NCBI RefSeq assembly: GCF_018614075.1
Contig: NZ_JAGGOZ010000042.1
Span: forward strand, 1-55,468
Source of the DNA: Streptomyces sp. ISL-94
GTDB lineage: Bacteria; Actinomycetota; Actinomycetes; Streptomycetales; Streptomycetaceae
Length of the DNA stretch: 55,468 nt
Reading direction: 5' to 3'
The notes beneath the pieces were generated by a model. The model was not told the origin of the DNA. It ran no database searches and saw only the letters and a list, made by a program, of their open reading frames with translations. This document shows, in pieces, positions 9,419 through 16,643 of the stretch; position 1 is the stretch's first letter, and every line of letters begins with the position of its first letter. Both the position numbers and the translations under genes were made by a program.

Positions 9419-9604
9419 TTGCAGGTGGAGAGGACGGCGGGGTGCGGGGTGTCGAGCAGCCCTCGTACGGTGTCGTCCAGCGCAACAGCCGTGCCGACCA
9501 GGCTGGTTGCCGGTGGCGGTCAGCTGTTCGTCCGGGTCTCCCAGCTGAGCCTTTCGCCGCACGACTCCGCGAACCTGATCGACGCCATCAACAAAGGTAT
9601 GTAA
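9419..9604 (+). pseudogene. Possible remnant ORF upstream of an orphan DUF397 gene
   Basis: This stretch between 9371 and 9608 holds one open frame (TTG start at best, no ribosome binding site). Its C-terminal 30 residues look protein-like (LFVRVSQLSLSPHDSANLIDAINKGM), whereas the N-terminal part is Ser/Thr/Ala-rich low-quality sequence. It ends 4 bp before a DUF397 gene, where an HTH/DUF5753 regulator or small partner would normally sit, so it is probably the tail of a degraded gene. Confidence 0.3.
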
Positions 9605-9608
9605 GCCC

Positions 9609-9785
9609 ATGAGCGAGTTCGAGTTCGTGAAGTCCAGCTACAGCGGCGACCAGGCCAACTCTGAGTGCGTGGAGGTGGCGACCAACGTCCCCGGCACGGT
9701 CGCGGTCCGGGACAGCAAGCGGACAGCCGGGCCGGTCATCCGGGTCACCGACGCCGCCTGGGAGGCCTTCGCGGGGGCCCAGTAA
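9609..9785 (+). CDS. DUF397 domain protein (orphan)
   Basis: A 58-residue ORF with the DUF397 signature: a Ser-Ser-Tyr/Ser start (FVKSSYSGDQANSECVEVA), a VAVRDSKR core, and an aromatic C-terminal W-x-x-F. An AAAGG ribosome binding site overlaps the end of the preceding remnant. DUF397 proteins normally accompany an HTH-DUF5753 regulator; none is adjacent here, so this copy is orphaned. Compare the complete module at 36379-37748. Confidence 0.85.
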   Translation: MSEFEFVKSSYSGDQANSECVEVATNVPGTVAVRDSKRTAGPVIRVTDAAWEAFAGAQ

Positions 9786-9839
9786 GCGCCGAGCACTCTC
9801 TAGGCGGGGCTTTCTGCGGTCTCCGGCCGGTTTCCCGTT

Positions 9840-10220
9840 GTGTTCCGGATGTTCGGCACGGTCTTCGGGTACGCCACCCACTCCCTTGACGGGCGGAACC
9901 TGGGGGAAGTCGCCGTGGTCGGCCCCGTGACTCCTGGTGTCGAGTGGGGCCGGTTGTGGCAGATGGCCCGCACCATGTGCCGTCCGCACACGGGGGACGA
10001 CGAACGCGCCCGCTGGATCACGGCGCAGGCAAACCGCTCGTTCATCTGCGGTAGCGATGTCGTCGTGAGGTTTCCCCAGGGGACGTGGAAGCTGGCGCGC
10101 GGCAAGCGGGCCGATCTCGGCGGGTACTGCAACCGTGACCACCTCTGGACCGGGGCCCTGACCGTGGAGGAAGCAACCCCTGACCAGATAGCTGCGTACG
10201 CGCCGATCTACACGGCGTAG
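9840..10220 (+). CDS. Hypothetical protein
   Basis: A 126-residue protein with strong third-position GC bias, which supports a real gene. It starts at GTG 9840 or ATG 9849; an in-frame TAG at 9801 limits the upstream extension, and neither start has a good ribosome binding site. It contains Cys and His residues spread over the chain (MCRPH, FICG, GGYCNRDHLW) and no family signature known to me. A GC-rich palindrome 11 bp after the stop may terminate it. Confidence 0.55.
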   Translation: MFRMFGTVFGYATHSLDGRNLGEVAVVGPVTPGVEWGRLWQMARTMCRPHTGDDERARWITAQANRSFICGSDVVVRFPQGTWKLARGKRADLGGYCNRDHLWTGALTVEEATPDQIAAYAPIYTA

Positions 10221-10230
10221 CCAGGGGCGT

Positions 10231-10246
10231 CCCCGGCCGGCCGGGG
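10231..10246. terminator. GC palindrome, possible terminator
   Basis: A 16-bp perfect palindrome (CCCCGGCCGGCCGGGG) lies 11 bp after the stop codon of the hypothetical gene and before the convergent nucleotidyltransferase gene. Confidence 0.4.
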
Positions 10247-10314
10247 CTGTGACCTGACGCCGTTCCTGGTGGCAGCCTCGGAGACCAAGCCCGGCGCCAC
10301 GCTCGTCGCCCTCC

Positions 10315-10890
10315 TCACCGCGCTCGGCCTGCCGCTCCCGCCCCTCCCCGTCCCGATGCCCGTCCCGCTCCCCGGGTCCTGACGGCGAGCGCCGCCTCCA
10401 GCCGTGCCACGTCCTCGGCGTCCTTCGGACGCCGGGGGCGGCCCGGTACCCACACCGGCATCATCCGCTTGATCTCGATCTGTGCCGCCGGGGACACCAC
10501 GGGGCACTCCAGCCGGCCCAGGCGACCGAGGACGACCGGCTCCAGCATTCCGCCCGGCCACGGAGTCCCCGCCCACGGGCCGCCCGCCACCACGACCCGG
10601 CCCGCCGGATCCCGTGTGACCAGCGCGAAGCTCAGGTCCTCGCCGTCGCGCGCGAGGTCCAGCTGCTGGTCGTCCGCACGCTGGACCTCGTATCCGCGTG
10701 TCATGAGCAGCTCCGTGAGCCGCTCCGTGTCCCGTGACCACGCGAACCAGTCCACGTCCTCGTGGTCCCGCGTCGGCCCGCCGCCGAGCCAGAAGTCCAT
10801 GGCCCAGCCGCCCCGCAGCCACACCTCCACGCCCAGGCCGAGTGCCTCCTCGATCGCCGCCAACTGCCGTTCCGTACGCGCCTCGTCCAT
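10315..10890 (-). CDS. Aminoglycoside 2''-nucleotidyltransferase-like (ANT(2'')-type) protein
   Basis: A 191-residue protein. Near residue 27 it has the nucleotidyltransferase core GGWAMDFWLGGGPTRDHEDVD, which closely follows the GGWALD...TRxHDDID pattern of AadB/ANT(2'')-like enzymes, including two metal-binding Asp residues of the HxDxD-type motif (one flanking acidic residue is Glu). A second acidic region and a positively charged C-terminal tail follow. The family adenylylates aminoglycosides, but many environmental homologues have unknown substrates, so resistance is not established. It is transcribed divergently from the papain-like protease gene. The last 20 residues are low-complexity Gly/Ala/Arg. 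Confidence 0.75.
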   Translation of the reverse strand: MDEARTERQLAAIEEALGLGVEVWLRGGWAMDFWLGGGPTRDHEDVDWFAWSRDTERLTELLMTRGYEVQRADDQQLDLARDGEDLSFALVTRDPAGRVVVAGGPWAGTPWPGGMLEPVVLGRLGRLECPVVSPAAQIEIKRMMPVWVPGRPRRPKDAEDVARLEAALAVRTRGAGRASGRGGAGAAGRAR

Positions 10891-11010
10891 CACCGCACCC
10901 TACGAGCCCCCCGTGCGCCCGCGCGACCGCGCGGACCCCCTTGACCGCTACCGGGGGCAGGGAGACGCTCCCGGGGTTCGGATCCGAACGGGTGCAGCTG
11001 GGGGGCCGCC

Positions 11011-12903
11011 ATGCCGGAGGAGTCTGTCCAGACGGTGGGGGAGTTGCGGGCGCAGCTCGTGGCGCGGGGGGCGCGGTGGTCGGTCATCGAGCACCTGGCC
11101 GGCGAGGAGCCCGTGCCGCGGCCCTCGCTCGGCCTGGAGCCCGGGGCGAACCTGACGCCCGCCGAGGCGGTGCGGGACGTCGATCTGCGGGTGCTCATCG
11201 GGCGGGAGAGCGCCAATCCGCACCTGACCCGGCGCAGGGCCGCGCACGGGCTCCTGCCCGGCGGGCCGACCGCCGGCGCGCCCCGCCCCACGGCCGTGGA
11301 CTGGCGCAGCCGCTGGGGATGGCCCTGGATCACCAAGGTCAAGGACCAGAACCCGTGTGCTTCCTGCTGGGCCTTCGGGGCCGCCGGGCTGGTGGAGTCC
11401 ATGGCCCGCATAGAGCACGCCGTGTGGGCGAAGCGGTCCGAGGGGGACGTGCACGACGGCATGCGGTTCACCTGCGGGCAGGGCTCCGATCCCGAGACGG
11501 CCCTGGACTGGATCAAGACCAACGGCGGGCTCGCCGACCCGGACTGCCGGCCGTACAGCACCCCGCCCGCCGGTCTGCCCGCCGCCCGCCGCGACGCCTG
11601 GCGCGCCGAGTACACGCCCAGCTGGGACCGCTCCGGCCGGACCGTCCGGATCACCGACTACGTCCGGCTCGGCGACGTCGAGCAGCAGAAGGTCTGGCTG
11701 GACACGGTCGGCCCGCTCACCGCCTGCTTCGACGTCTACGACGACTTCTTCGGCCTGGGCTCCGGGGTCTACCACCGCACCAGCGACCATCTCGCGGGCA
11801 GCCACTGCGTGTTGATCGTCGGATACGACGACGCGGCCGGCTGCTGGCTGTTCAAGAACTCCTGGGGGACGGGCTACCACGTCGGCGGCTACGGCCGGAT
11901 CGCCTACGGCGAGGTCGACATCGACTACTGGGCCAAGTGCGGCCTGCGCGGCACGAACATCGACCCGTGGAGCAAGCGCCGCCTCCACACCGGGAACATC
12001 TACGAGAGCGGCAACGGCCGCGCCCACCGCAACTTCGAGCTGCTCGCGGCCGGCGGCGCGGGCCGCCTCCAGCACTGGTGGCGCGAGGGCGACGCCCCCT
12101 TCGCGTGGGCCCGCGCGGGCACCTTCGCGAACGACGCCTCGGGCCAGCCCGCCTTCACCGGGACCACGTACAACCGGAACATGGAGTCCCTGCACGTGAC
12201 CACCGGCGGCCGGCTGCGCCACTGGTACTTCGAGCAGTCCGTGCGCGTCTGGCGGGACGGCGGCGCCTTCGGCCCGGGTGACGCGGCCGTCGGCTCGACC
12301 CCGGCGTTCATCCAGAGCGACTACGGCAAGCCGGGCAACTTCGAGGTGGTCGTCCGGACCGCCGACGGCCGCCTGAACCACTGGTGGCGGATCAACGGCG
12401 CCCCCTGGACCTGGAACGACGGCGGCCGCTTCGCCTCCGGCATCGCCCACTACGGCCCCGCCCTCGTCCAGACCCGCGGCCGCCACCTCGACCTCGTCGC
12501 CGCCCGCACCGACGGCCGGATGCAGCTGTGGTGGCGCGACGACGCGAACGGCTTCGCCTGGTGCCCCGGCGAGGTCTTCGGCAGCGGCACGGCAGCCATC
12601 TCCGCGCCCTGCCTGATCGAGGGGCAGTACGGGGCCGCGGACGAGGACACCGCCGGGAACTACGAGCTGTGCGTGGCCGTGGCGGGCGGGCGCGTCGAGC
12701 ACTGGTGGCGCGGCAACGCGGGCGGCGCGGCCTGGAGCCGCAGCGCCGTCTTCGGACACGACGTCCTGTCCGTCACCGGGATGCTCCAGGGCAGCTTCGG
12801 GTTCAACCTGGAAGTTGTCGTCCTGCGCACGGACCGCCGGCTCCAGCACTACTGGCGGGACTGCGGGGGCTGGCACGAGGGGGCGGTGATCGGCCCCGCC
12901 TGA
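11011..12903 (+). CDS. Papain-like (C1A) cysteine protease with propeller-lectin C-terminus
   Basis: A 630-residue protein. Residues 1-90 form a short propeptide-like region without a signal peptide. The C1A peptidase domain spans about 91-330 with the full catalytic set: oxyanion Gln113, Cys119 in CASCWAFG, His265 in SHCVLIVGYDD, and Asn283 in FKNSWGTGY. Residues about 330-630 hold five or six repeats of about 45-50 residues of the form 'NFEVVVRTADGRLNHWWR ... W..GG.F', matching the DUF346/PLL-type beta-propeller lectin pattern. The gene immediately downstream is a chagasin-like inhibitor of exactly this protease class. Lack of an export signal suggests either intracellular action or a non-Sec route. 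It is divergent from the nucleotidyltransferase gene. Confidence 0.9.
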   Translation: MPEESVQTVGELRAQLVARGARWSVIEHLAGEEPVPRPSLGLEPGANLTPAEAVRDVDLRVLIGRESANPHLTRRRAAHGLLPGGPTAGAPRPTAVDWRSRWGWPWITKVKDQNPCASCWAFGAAGLVESMARIEHAVWAKRSEGDVHDGMRFTCGQGSDPETALDWIKTNGGLADPDCRPYSTPPAGLPAARRDAWRAEYTPSWDRSGRTVRITDYVRLGDVEQQKVWLDTVGPLTACFDVYDDFFGLGSGVYHRTSDHLAGSHCVLIVGYDDAAGCWLFKNSWGTGYHVGGYGRIAYGEVDIDYWAKCGLRGTNIDPWSKRRLHTGNIYESGNGRAHRNFELLAAGGAGRLQHWWREGDAPFAWARAGTFANDASGQPAFTGTTYNRNMESLHVTTGGRLRHWYFEQSVRVWRDGGAFGPGDAAVGSTPAFIQSDYGKPGNFEVVVRTADGRLNHWWRINGAPWTWNDGGRFASGIAHYGPALVQTRGRHLDLVAARTDGRMQLWWRDDANGFAWCPGEVFGSGTAAISAPCLIEGQYGAADEDTAGNYELCVAVAGGRVEHWWRGNAGGAAWSRSAVFGHDVLSVTGMLQGSFGFNLEVVVLRTDRRLQHYWRDCGGWHEGAVIGPA

Positions 12904-12913
12904 GAGGAGCGCG

Positions 12914-13213
12914 GTGGAGGTTCGGAAGGTGGTCCTGGGCCCCGGTGAACCGTACGAGCTGCGGCTCACCGGGCGCGGGGCGCGCGGCTACGTGTGGACC
13001 TGGCAGGTCACGGGTGACGCGGACGCGGTGGAGGTCGCCGAGCGGGCGCCCGCGCCGGAACCGGTGCCGCCGGGCGCGACGGTCGACCGGCTCTACGTCG
13101 TCCGCGGCCGGGCGCCGGGCGGGCGGGCCGGGATCCGCTTCGCGCAGGTCCGGCCGCCCTACCCGCAGGAGGCCCCGTACGACGAGTTCGTGCTCGATGT
13201 GACCGTGACCTGA
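12914..13213 (+). CDS. Chagasin-like (family I42) cysteine protease inhibitor
   Basis: A 99-residue all-beta protein whose GTG start lies 10 bp after the papain-like protease stop, behind GAGAGGAG. The three inhibitory loops of family I42 are recognisable: GRGARGYVWTW in place of the NPTTGYxW loop, RAPGGRAG in place of GxGG, and QVRPPY in place of RPW, followed by the final EFVLDVTV strand. I42 proteins occlude the active site of papain-like peptidases. It has no signal peptide, like its neighbour, so the pair probably occupy the same compartment. The assignment is from motif order by eye; the loops are divergent. Confidence 0.65.
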   Translation: MEVRKVVLGPGEPYELRLTGRGARGYVWTWQVTGDADAVEVAERAPAPEPVPPGATVDRLYVVRGRAPGGRAGIRFAQVRPPYPQEAPYDEFVLDVTVT

Positions 13214-13268
13214 ACGCTGCCTGGCGCAGCCGGGTTCTGGAGTCTTGGATGCTGAGACGGGATACGGG

Positions 13269-13301
13269 TGTATCTGGCATGTATCTATGCTGTACGCATG
13301 C
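13269..13301 (+). promoter_or_regulatory. Candidate promoter/operator of the GntR gene, probably leaderless
   Basis: A TATGCT hexamer (13286-13291) sits 6 bp upstream of the preferred ATG at 13298, so transcription would start at or near the start codon. Two direct TGTATCT repeats (13269-13275 and 13280-13286) and a GCATGC at the start codon could be autoregulator half-sites. Confidence 0.4.
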
Positions 13302-13990
13302 AAGCCCCAGCCCCTTCCCCCGCATCCGTGCACGCCGCACCCGCACCCGCACCCGCACCCGCACCCGCCGCCGACCGCGTCTACCGGCACATCAAGCAGG
13401 GCGTCCTCGACCGCCGCTACGAGGGCGGCACACTCCTCACCGAGGGCGAGGTCGCCGAGGCGGTGGGCGTTTCACGCACCCCGGTGCGCGAGGCACTGCT
13501 GCGCCTGGAGACGGAGGGCCTGATCCGGCTCTACCCCAAGAAGGGCGCGCTGGTGCTGCCCGTGTCGGCGCAGGAGATCGCGGACGTCGTCGAGACCCGG
13601 CTGCTGGTGGAGGAGTTCACCGTACGGCGGGCCGTCCCGGCGCCGGCCGCGCTGCTCGGGCGCCTGGAGGAGCTGCTGCGGGCGCAGGAGCGGCACGCGG
13701 ACAGCGGCGACCTGGCGGCCTTCGCGGTCGAGGACCGCTGCTTCCACGCCGAGATCGTCCGGCACGCCGGCAACCAGATCCTCTCCCGCCTGTACGACCA
13801 GCTGCGCGACCGGCAGCTGCGGATGGGCGTCGCGGTGATGCACGCCCACCCGGACCGGGTCGCGCAGAACCTCGTCGAGCACCGCGAGATCCTGGCCGCA
13901 CTGCGCGCGGGCGACGCCGACCGCGCGGCGGCGAGCGTACGGGCGCACCTGGGCCGGGTCGGCACCCTGATGCGCGGTGACGCCCGATGA
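13298..13990 (+). CDS. GntR family transcriptional regulator (FadR/FCD subfamily)
   Basis: A 230-residue protein. After an Ala/Pro leader made by a hexanucleotide repeat, residues about 25-90 form the winged helix (LTEGEVAEAVGVSRTPVREALLRLETEGLIRLYPKKGALV) and residues about 95-225 the all-helical FCD effector domain with metal-ligand-type Asp/His residues (EDRCFHAEIVRHAGN, NLVEHREILAAL). The ATG at 13298 is preferred over an in-frame ATG at 13268 because a -10-like hexamer lies between them. Its stop overlaps the start of the MFS gene (ATGA), so the two are an operon; it probably regulates that transporter and itself. Confidence 0.88.
   Translation: MQAPAPSPASVHAAPAPAPAPAPAADRVYRHIKQGVLDRRYEGGTLLTEGEVAEAVGVSRTPVREALLRLETEGLIRLYPKKGALVLPVSAQEIADVVETRLLVEEFTVRRAVPAPAALLGRLEELLRAQERHADSGDLAAFAVEDRCFHAEIVRHAGNQILSRLYDQLRDRQLRMGVAVMHAHPDRVAQNLVEHREILAALRAGDADRAAASVRAHLGRVGTLMRGDAR
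13337..13372 (+). repeat. Hexanucleotide microsatellite (GCACCC)6 inside the GntR gene
   Basis: Six perfect GCACCC units encode an Ala-Pro dipeptide run at the N-terminus of the regulator. Copy changes would keep frame. Confidence 0.9.
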
Positions 13991-15435
13991 GCACGAGCGC
14001 CGTCGACCCCGCGGGCGCCCGGAGCGCGCTCGACCCCGCGGGCGCCCGGAGCGCGCTCGACCCCGCGGGCGCCCGGAGCGCGCTCGACCCTCCCGGCGGC
14101 CGCAAGGCCGTCGCCGTCTGGTGCATCGGCGTCGCCGTCTACTTCGTCGCCGTGATCTTCCGTACCAGCCTGGGCGTGGCCGGACTCGACGCCGCCGACC
14201 GCTTCCACGTCAACGCCTCGGCGCTCGCCACCTTCTCGCTGCTCCAGCTGCTGGTCTACGCGGGCATGCAGATCCCCGTCGGCCTGATGGTGGACCGGCT
14301 CGGCACGAAGAAGGTGCTGACGCTCGGCGCCGTGCTCTTCACCGTCGGGCAGCTCGGCTTCGCGCTCTCGCCCTCGTACGGGACGGCGCTCGCCGCCCGG
14401 GCCCTGCTGGGCTGCGGCGACGCGATGACCTTCATCTCGGTGCTGCGGCTCGGCACCCGCTGGTTCCCGGCGCGGCGCGGGCCGCTGATGGCGCAGCTGG
14501 CCGGGCTGGTCGGCATGGCGGGCAACCTGGTCTCCACGCTGGTGCTGGCGCCCGTCCTGCACGGTGTCGGCTGGGTGCCGGCCTTCGCGGGCAGCGCGGC
14601 GGCGGGGCTGATCGTGCTGGTCCCGCTGGTGCTGTTCCTGCGGGACCACCCCGAGGGGCATGCGGCGCCGCCGGTCGCGCGGGGCGCGGGCGGGGGCTTC
14701 GTCCGCCGCCAGATCCGGGAGTCCTGGGCCGAACCGGGCACCCGGCTCGGCCTGTGGGTGCACTTCACCACGCAGTTCCCGGCGATGGTGTTCCTGCTGC
14801 TGTGGGGGATGCCGTTCCTCGTCGAGGCGCAGGGGCTGTCGCGGATCACCGCGGGCGGGCTGCTGACCCTGGTGGTCGCCTCGAACATGGCGCTCGGGCT
14901 CGGCTACGGCCAGATCGTCGGCCGCCGCCCGTCCTCCCGGATCCCGCTGGCCCTGGGCACCGTCGGCCTGACGGCGCTGCTCTGGGGCTCCGTCCTCGTC
15001 TACCCGGGAGACCGGGCGCCGATGTGGCTGCTGGTCACCCTGTGCACGGTCCTGGGCGGCTGCGGCCCGGCGTCGATGATCGGCTTCGACTTCGCCCGCC
15101 CGGCCAACCCGCCCGAACGGCAGGGCACCGCCTCCGGGATCACGAACATGGGCGGCTTCCTCGCCTCGATGACCACGCTGCTGGCGGTGGGCATCCTGCT
15201 GGACGCCACCGGCGACAACTACCGGATCGCCTTTTCGACGGTGTTCGTCCTGGAGGCGCTCGGCATCGCCCAGATCCTGCGCCTGCGGCCACTGGCCCTG
15301 GCCCGCGAGGCGTGGCGCACGCGCGTCACGATCCCCGCGCAGCAGGCGGCCGCGGGACCGGACCCTCGCGCGCGTCCCCTGCCGGAGACCGCGGGGCGCG
15401 AGGCATGCGGCCCCTCCAGCCCCGCCGGCGTTTGA
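13987..15435 (+). CDS. MFS transporter
   Basis: A 482-residue integral membrane protein with about 12 hydrophobic helices. It carries the MFS inter-helix 2/3 motif (GLMVDRLGTKKVL) and a long central cytoplasmic loop. The first 37 residues are three perfect DPAGARSAL repeats plus a degenerate fourth, ahead of the first membrane helix. Its start overlaps the GntR stop (ATGA). The C-terminal SSPAGV and stop codon come from a widespread Streptomyces extragenic repeat. The substrate is unknown; the GntR partner suggests a small organic acid or drug-like effector. Confidence 0.88.
   Translation: MSTSAVDPAGARSALDPAGARSALDPAGARSALDPPGGRKAVAVWCIGVAVYFVAVIFRTSLGVAGLDAADRFHVNASALATFSLLQLLVYAGMQIPVGLMVDRLGTKKVLTLGAVLFTVGQLGFALSPSYGTALAARALLGCGDAMTFISVLRLGTRWFPARRGPLMAQLAGLVGMAGNLVSTLVLAPVLHGVGWVPAFAGSAAAGLIVLVPLVLFLRDHPEGHAAPPVARGAGGGFVRRQIRESWAEPGTRLGLWVHFTTQFPAMVFLLLWGMPFLVEAQGLSRITAGGLLTLVVASNMALGLGYGQIVGRRPSSRIPLALGTVGLTALLWGSVLVYPGDRAPMWLLVTLCTVLGGCGPASMIGFDFARPANPPERQGTASGITNMGGFLASMTTLLAVGILLDATGDNYRIAFSTVFVLEALGIAQILRLRPLALAREAWRTRVTIPAQQAAAGPDPRARPLPETAGREACGPSSPAGV
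14005..14085 (+). repeat. Three perfect 27-bp repeats in the MFS gene
   Basis: Identical 27-bp units at 14005, 14032 and 14059, with a partial fourth, encode the nonapeptide DPAGARSAL in the cytoplasmic N-terminal tail. The period keeps frame. Confidence 0.9.
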
Positions 15436-15445
15436 GGAGCGGGTC
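15417..15445 (+). repeat. Streptomyces extragenic repeat (CCGGCGTTTGAGG type)
   Basis: The sequence around CGGCGTTTGAGGAGCGGG matches a short element I know to recur between Streptomyces genes. It supplies the stop codon of the MFS gene. A second copy lies at 52385-52414. Confidence 0.7.
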
Positions 15446-15450
15446 TGGGG

Positions 15451-15657
15451 CGGAGTCCCAGGTCCCGGCGGAGCCGGGCTCGCCTCGCCCGGCCCTGCTC
15501 CCGCGTCACGCGGTCCCGGCGGAGTCCCAGGTCCCGGCGGAGCCGGGCTCGCCTCGCCCGGCCCTGCTCCCGCGTCACGCGGTCCCGGCGGAGCCCCAGG
15601 TCCCGGCGGAGCCGGGCTCGCCCCGGCCGGCCCCGCTCCGTGTCACGCGGTCCCGGC
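15451..15657. repeat. 69-bp tandem repeat, three copies
   Basis: Units begin at 15451, 15520 and 15589. The first two are almost identical and the third is slightly diverged. Each contains CCCAGGTCCCGGCGGAGCC and a CGTCACGCGG segment. The array fills the gap between the convergent MFS and isomerase-like genes and contains no gene. Confidence 0.9.
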
Positions 15658-15661
15658 CCGC

Positions 15662-16486
15662 CTACGGCGTAACGGCAAAGTTGGCCAGGATCGCGTCCGC
15701 CAACTCCCCATCCCCCTCGACCTTCACGCGGTCGGCGACCGAAGCCGCCCGCACCCGCCCCGCCGCCAGCCGTACGTACGTCTCCCAGTCCAGCGTCAGC
15801 GAAACGGCCGGCCCCAGCGACGGCGCCTTGTCCAGGGTGCCCTTGCCCTCCGCGTCGACCCGTACCGTCCGCATGAACTCCAGCGGACCGTGCACGTCGA
15901 TCACCACCGCCGAGTTCGCCGGCGCCCCCGCCCGCTTCGCGACCACCTTCGGCAGCCCCGCCAGCAGGATGTCCCGCGCGACGTACGCACCCGGCGAGTC
16001 CCAGTTCCCCGGCACCCGCAGCGCCGCCCGCAGGTCCTGCTCGTGGATCCACACGTCGAACGCCCGCAGCCGCAGCGCGTGCTCCAGCGTCACCTGGTCG
16101 CCCAGCGGCCCCCGCACCAGCGTGGCCGGATCCCGCTTCTCGTTCCGCAGCTGCCGCGAGCGGCGGATGACGGTGTACTCCAGCTCCGAGGTCATCTCCG
16201 GCGCCGTGTGGTGGCGCCGTACGTCGACCTGCACCTCCATGTACCGGCTGAACTCGTCCACCACGTGCCGCAGATCACGCGCCACGGTGTGGATCGGCCG
16301 CGGGTCGCCGAGCTGCTCGCATTCGATGCCGATGATGTGTGACACGACGTCACGGACCGACCATCCGGGGCACGGCGTCGCCCGGTTCCACTCGCCCTCC
16401 GGCAACGGGAGGACCAGCTCGGATATCGCCTCGATGGAATGGGTCCACGCGTCGGCATAGGGCTGGAGGCTGGGATGGACGGTCAA
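15662..16486 (-). CDS. Maleylpyruvate isomerase family mycothiol-dependent enzyme
   Basis: A 274-residue protein with a DinB-like helical N-terminal domain (EWNRATPCPGWSVRDVVSHIIGIE, the typical W-x-x-x-T-P-C-x-x-W motif; the His contributes to the metal site) and a C-terminal SCP2-like domain (DWETYVRLAAGR...VKVEGD). The family includes mycothiol-dependent maleylpyruvate isomerases and mycothiol S-transferases; which reaction this one performs is not visible. The start is TTG at 16486 with a GAGGGG ribosome binding site. It is divergent from the amidase gene. Confidence 0.88.
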   Translation of the reverse strand: MTVHPSLQPYADAWTHSIEAISELVLPLPEGEWNRATPCPGWSVRDVVSHIIGIECEQLGDPRPIHTVARDLRHVVDEFSRYMEVQVDVRRHHTAPEMTSELEYTVIRRSRQLRNEKRDPATLVRGPLGDQVTLEHALRLRAFDVWIHEQDLRAALRVPGNWDSPGAYVARDILLAGLPKVVAKRAGAPANSAVVIDVHGPLEFMRTVRVDAEGKGTLDKAPSLGPAVSLTLDWETYVRLAAGRVRAASVADRVKVEGDGELADAILANFAVTP

Positions 16487-16643
16487 CGGGACCCCTCGCG
16501 TGCTGTTCAGTGGCGCGTTCTGGAAGCTCTGGACATCGGAGACTCGGGTTCCAAAACTACGCTGCCGGTGAGCACCCCGGCAGTGCTTTCGTGTGACGAT
16601 CGTAGGCCCGAGTTGACGGCTTGAATGCCAGGACGGTGGTAGT

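Noticed and set aside
13268..13297. Upstream ATG for the GntR regulator
   Set aside because: It lies upstream of the likely -10 hexamer, so it would not be in the transcript.
15451..15657. Tandem array considered as CRISPR
   Set aside because: The 69-bp units are contiguous with no unique spacers, and there are no cas genes.
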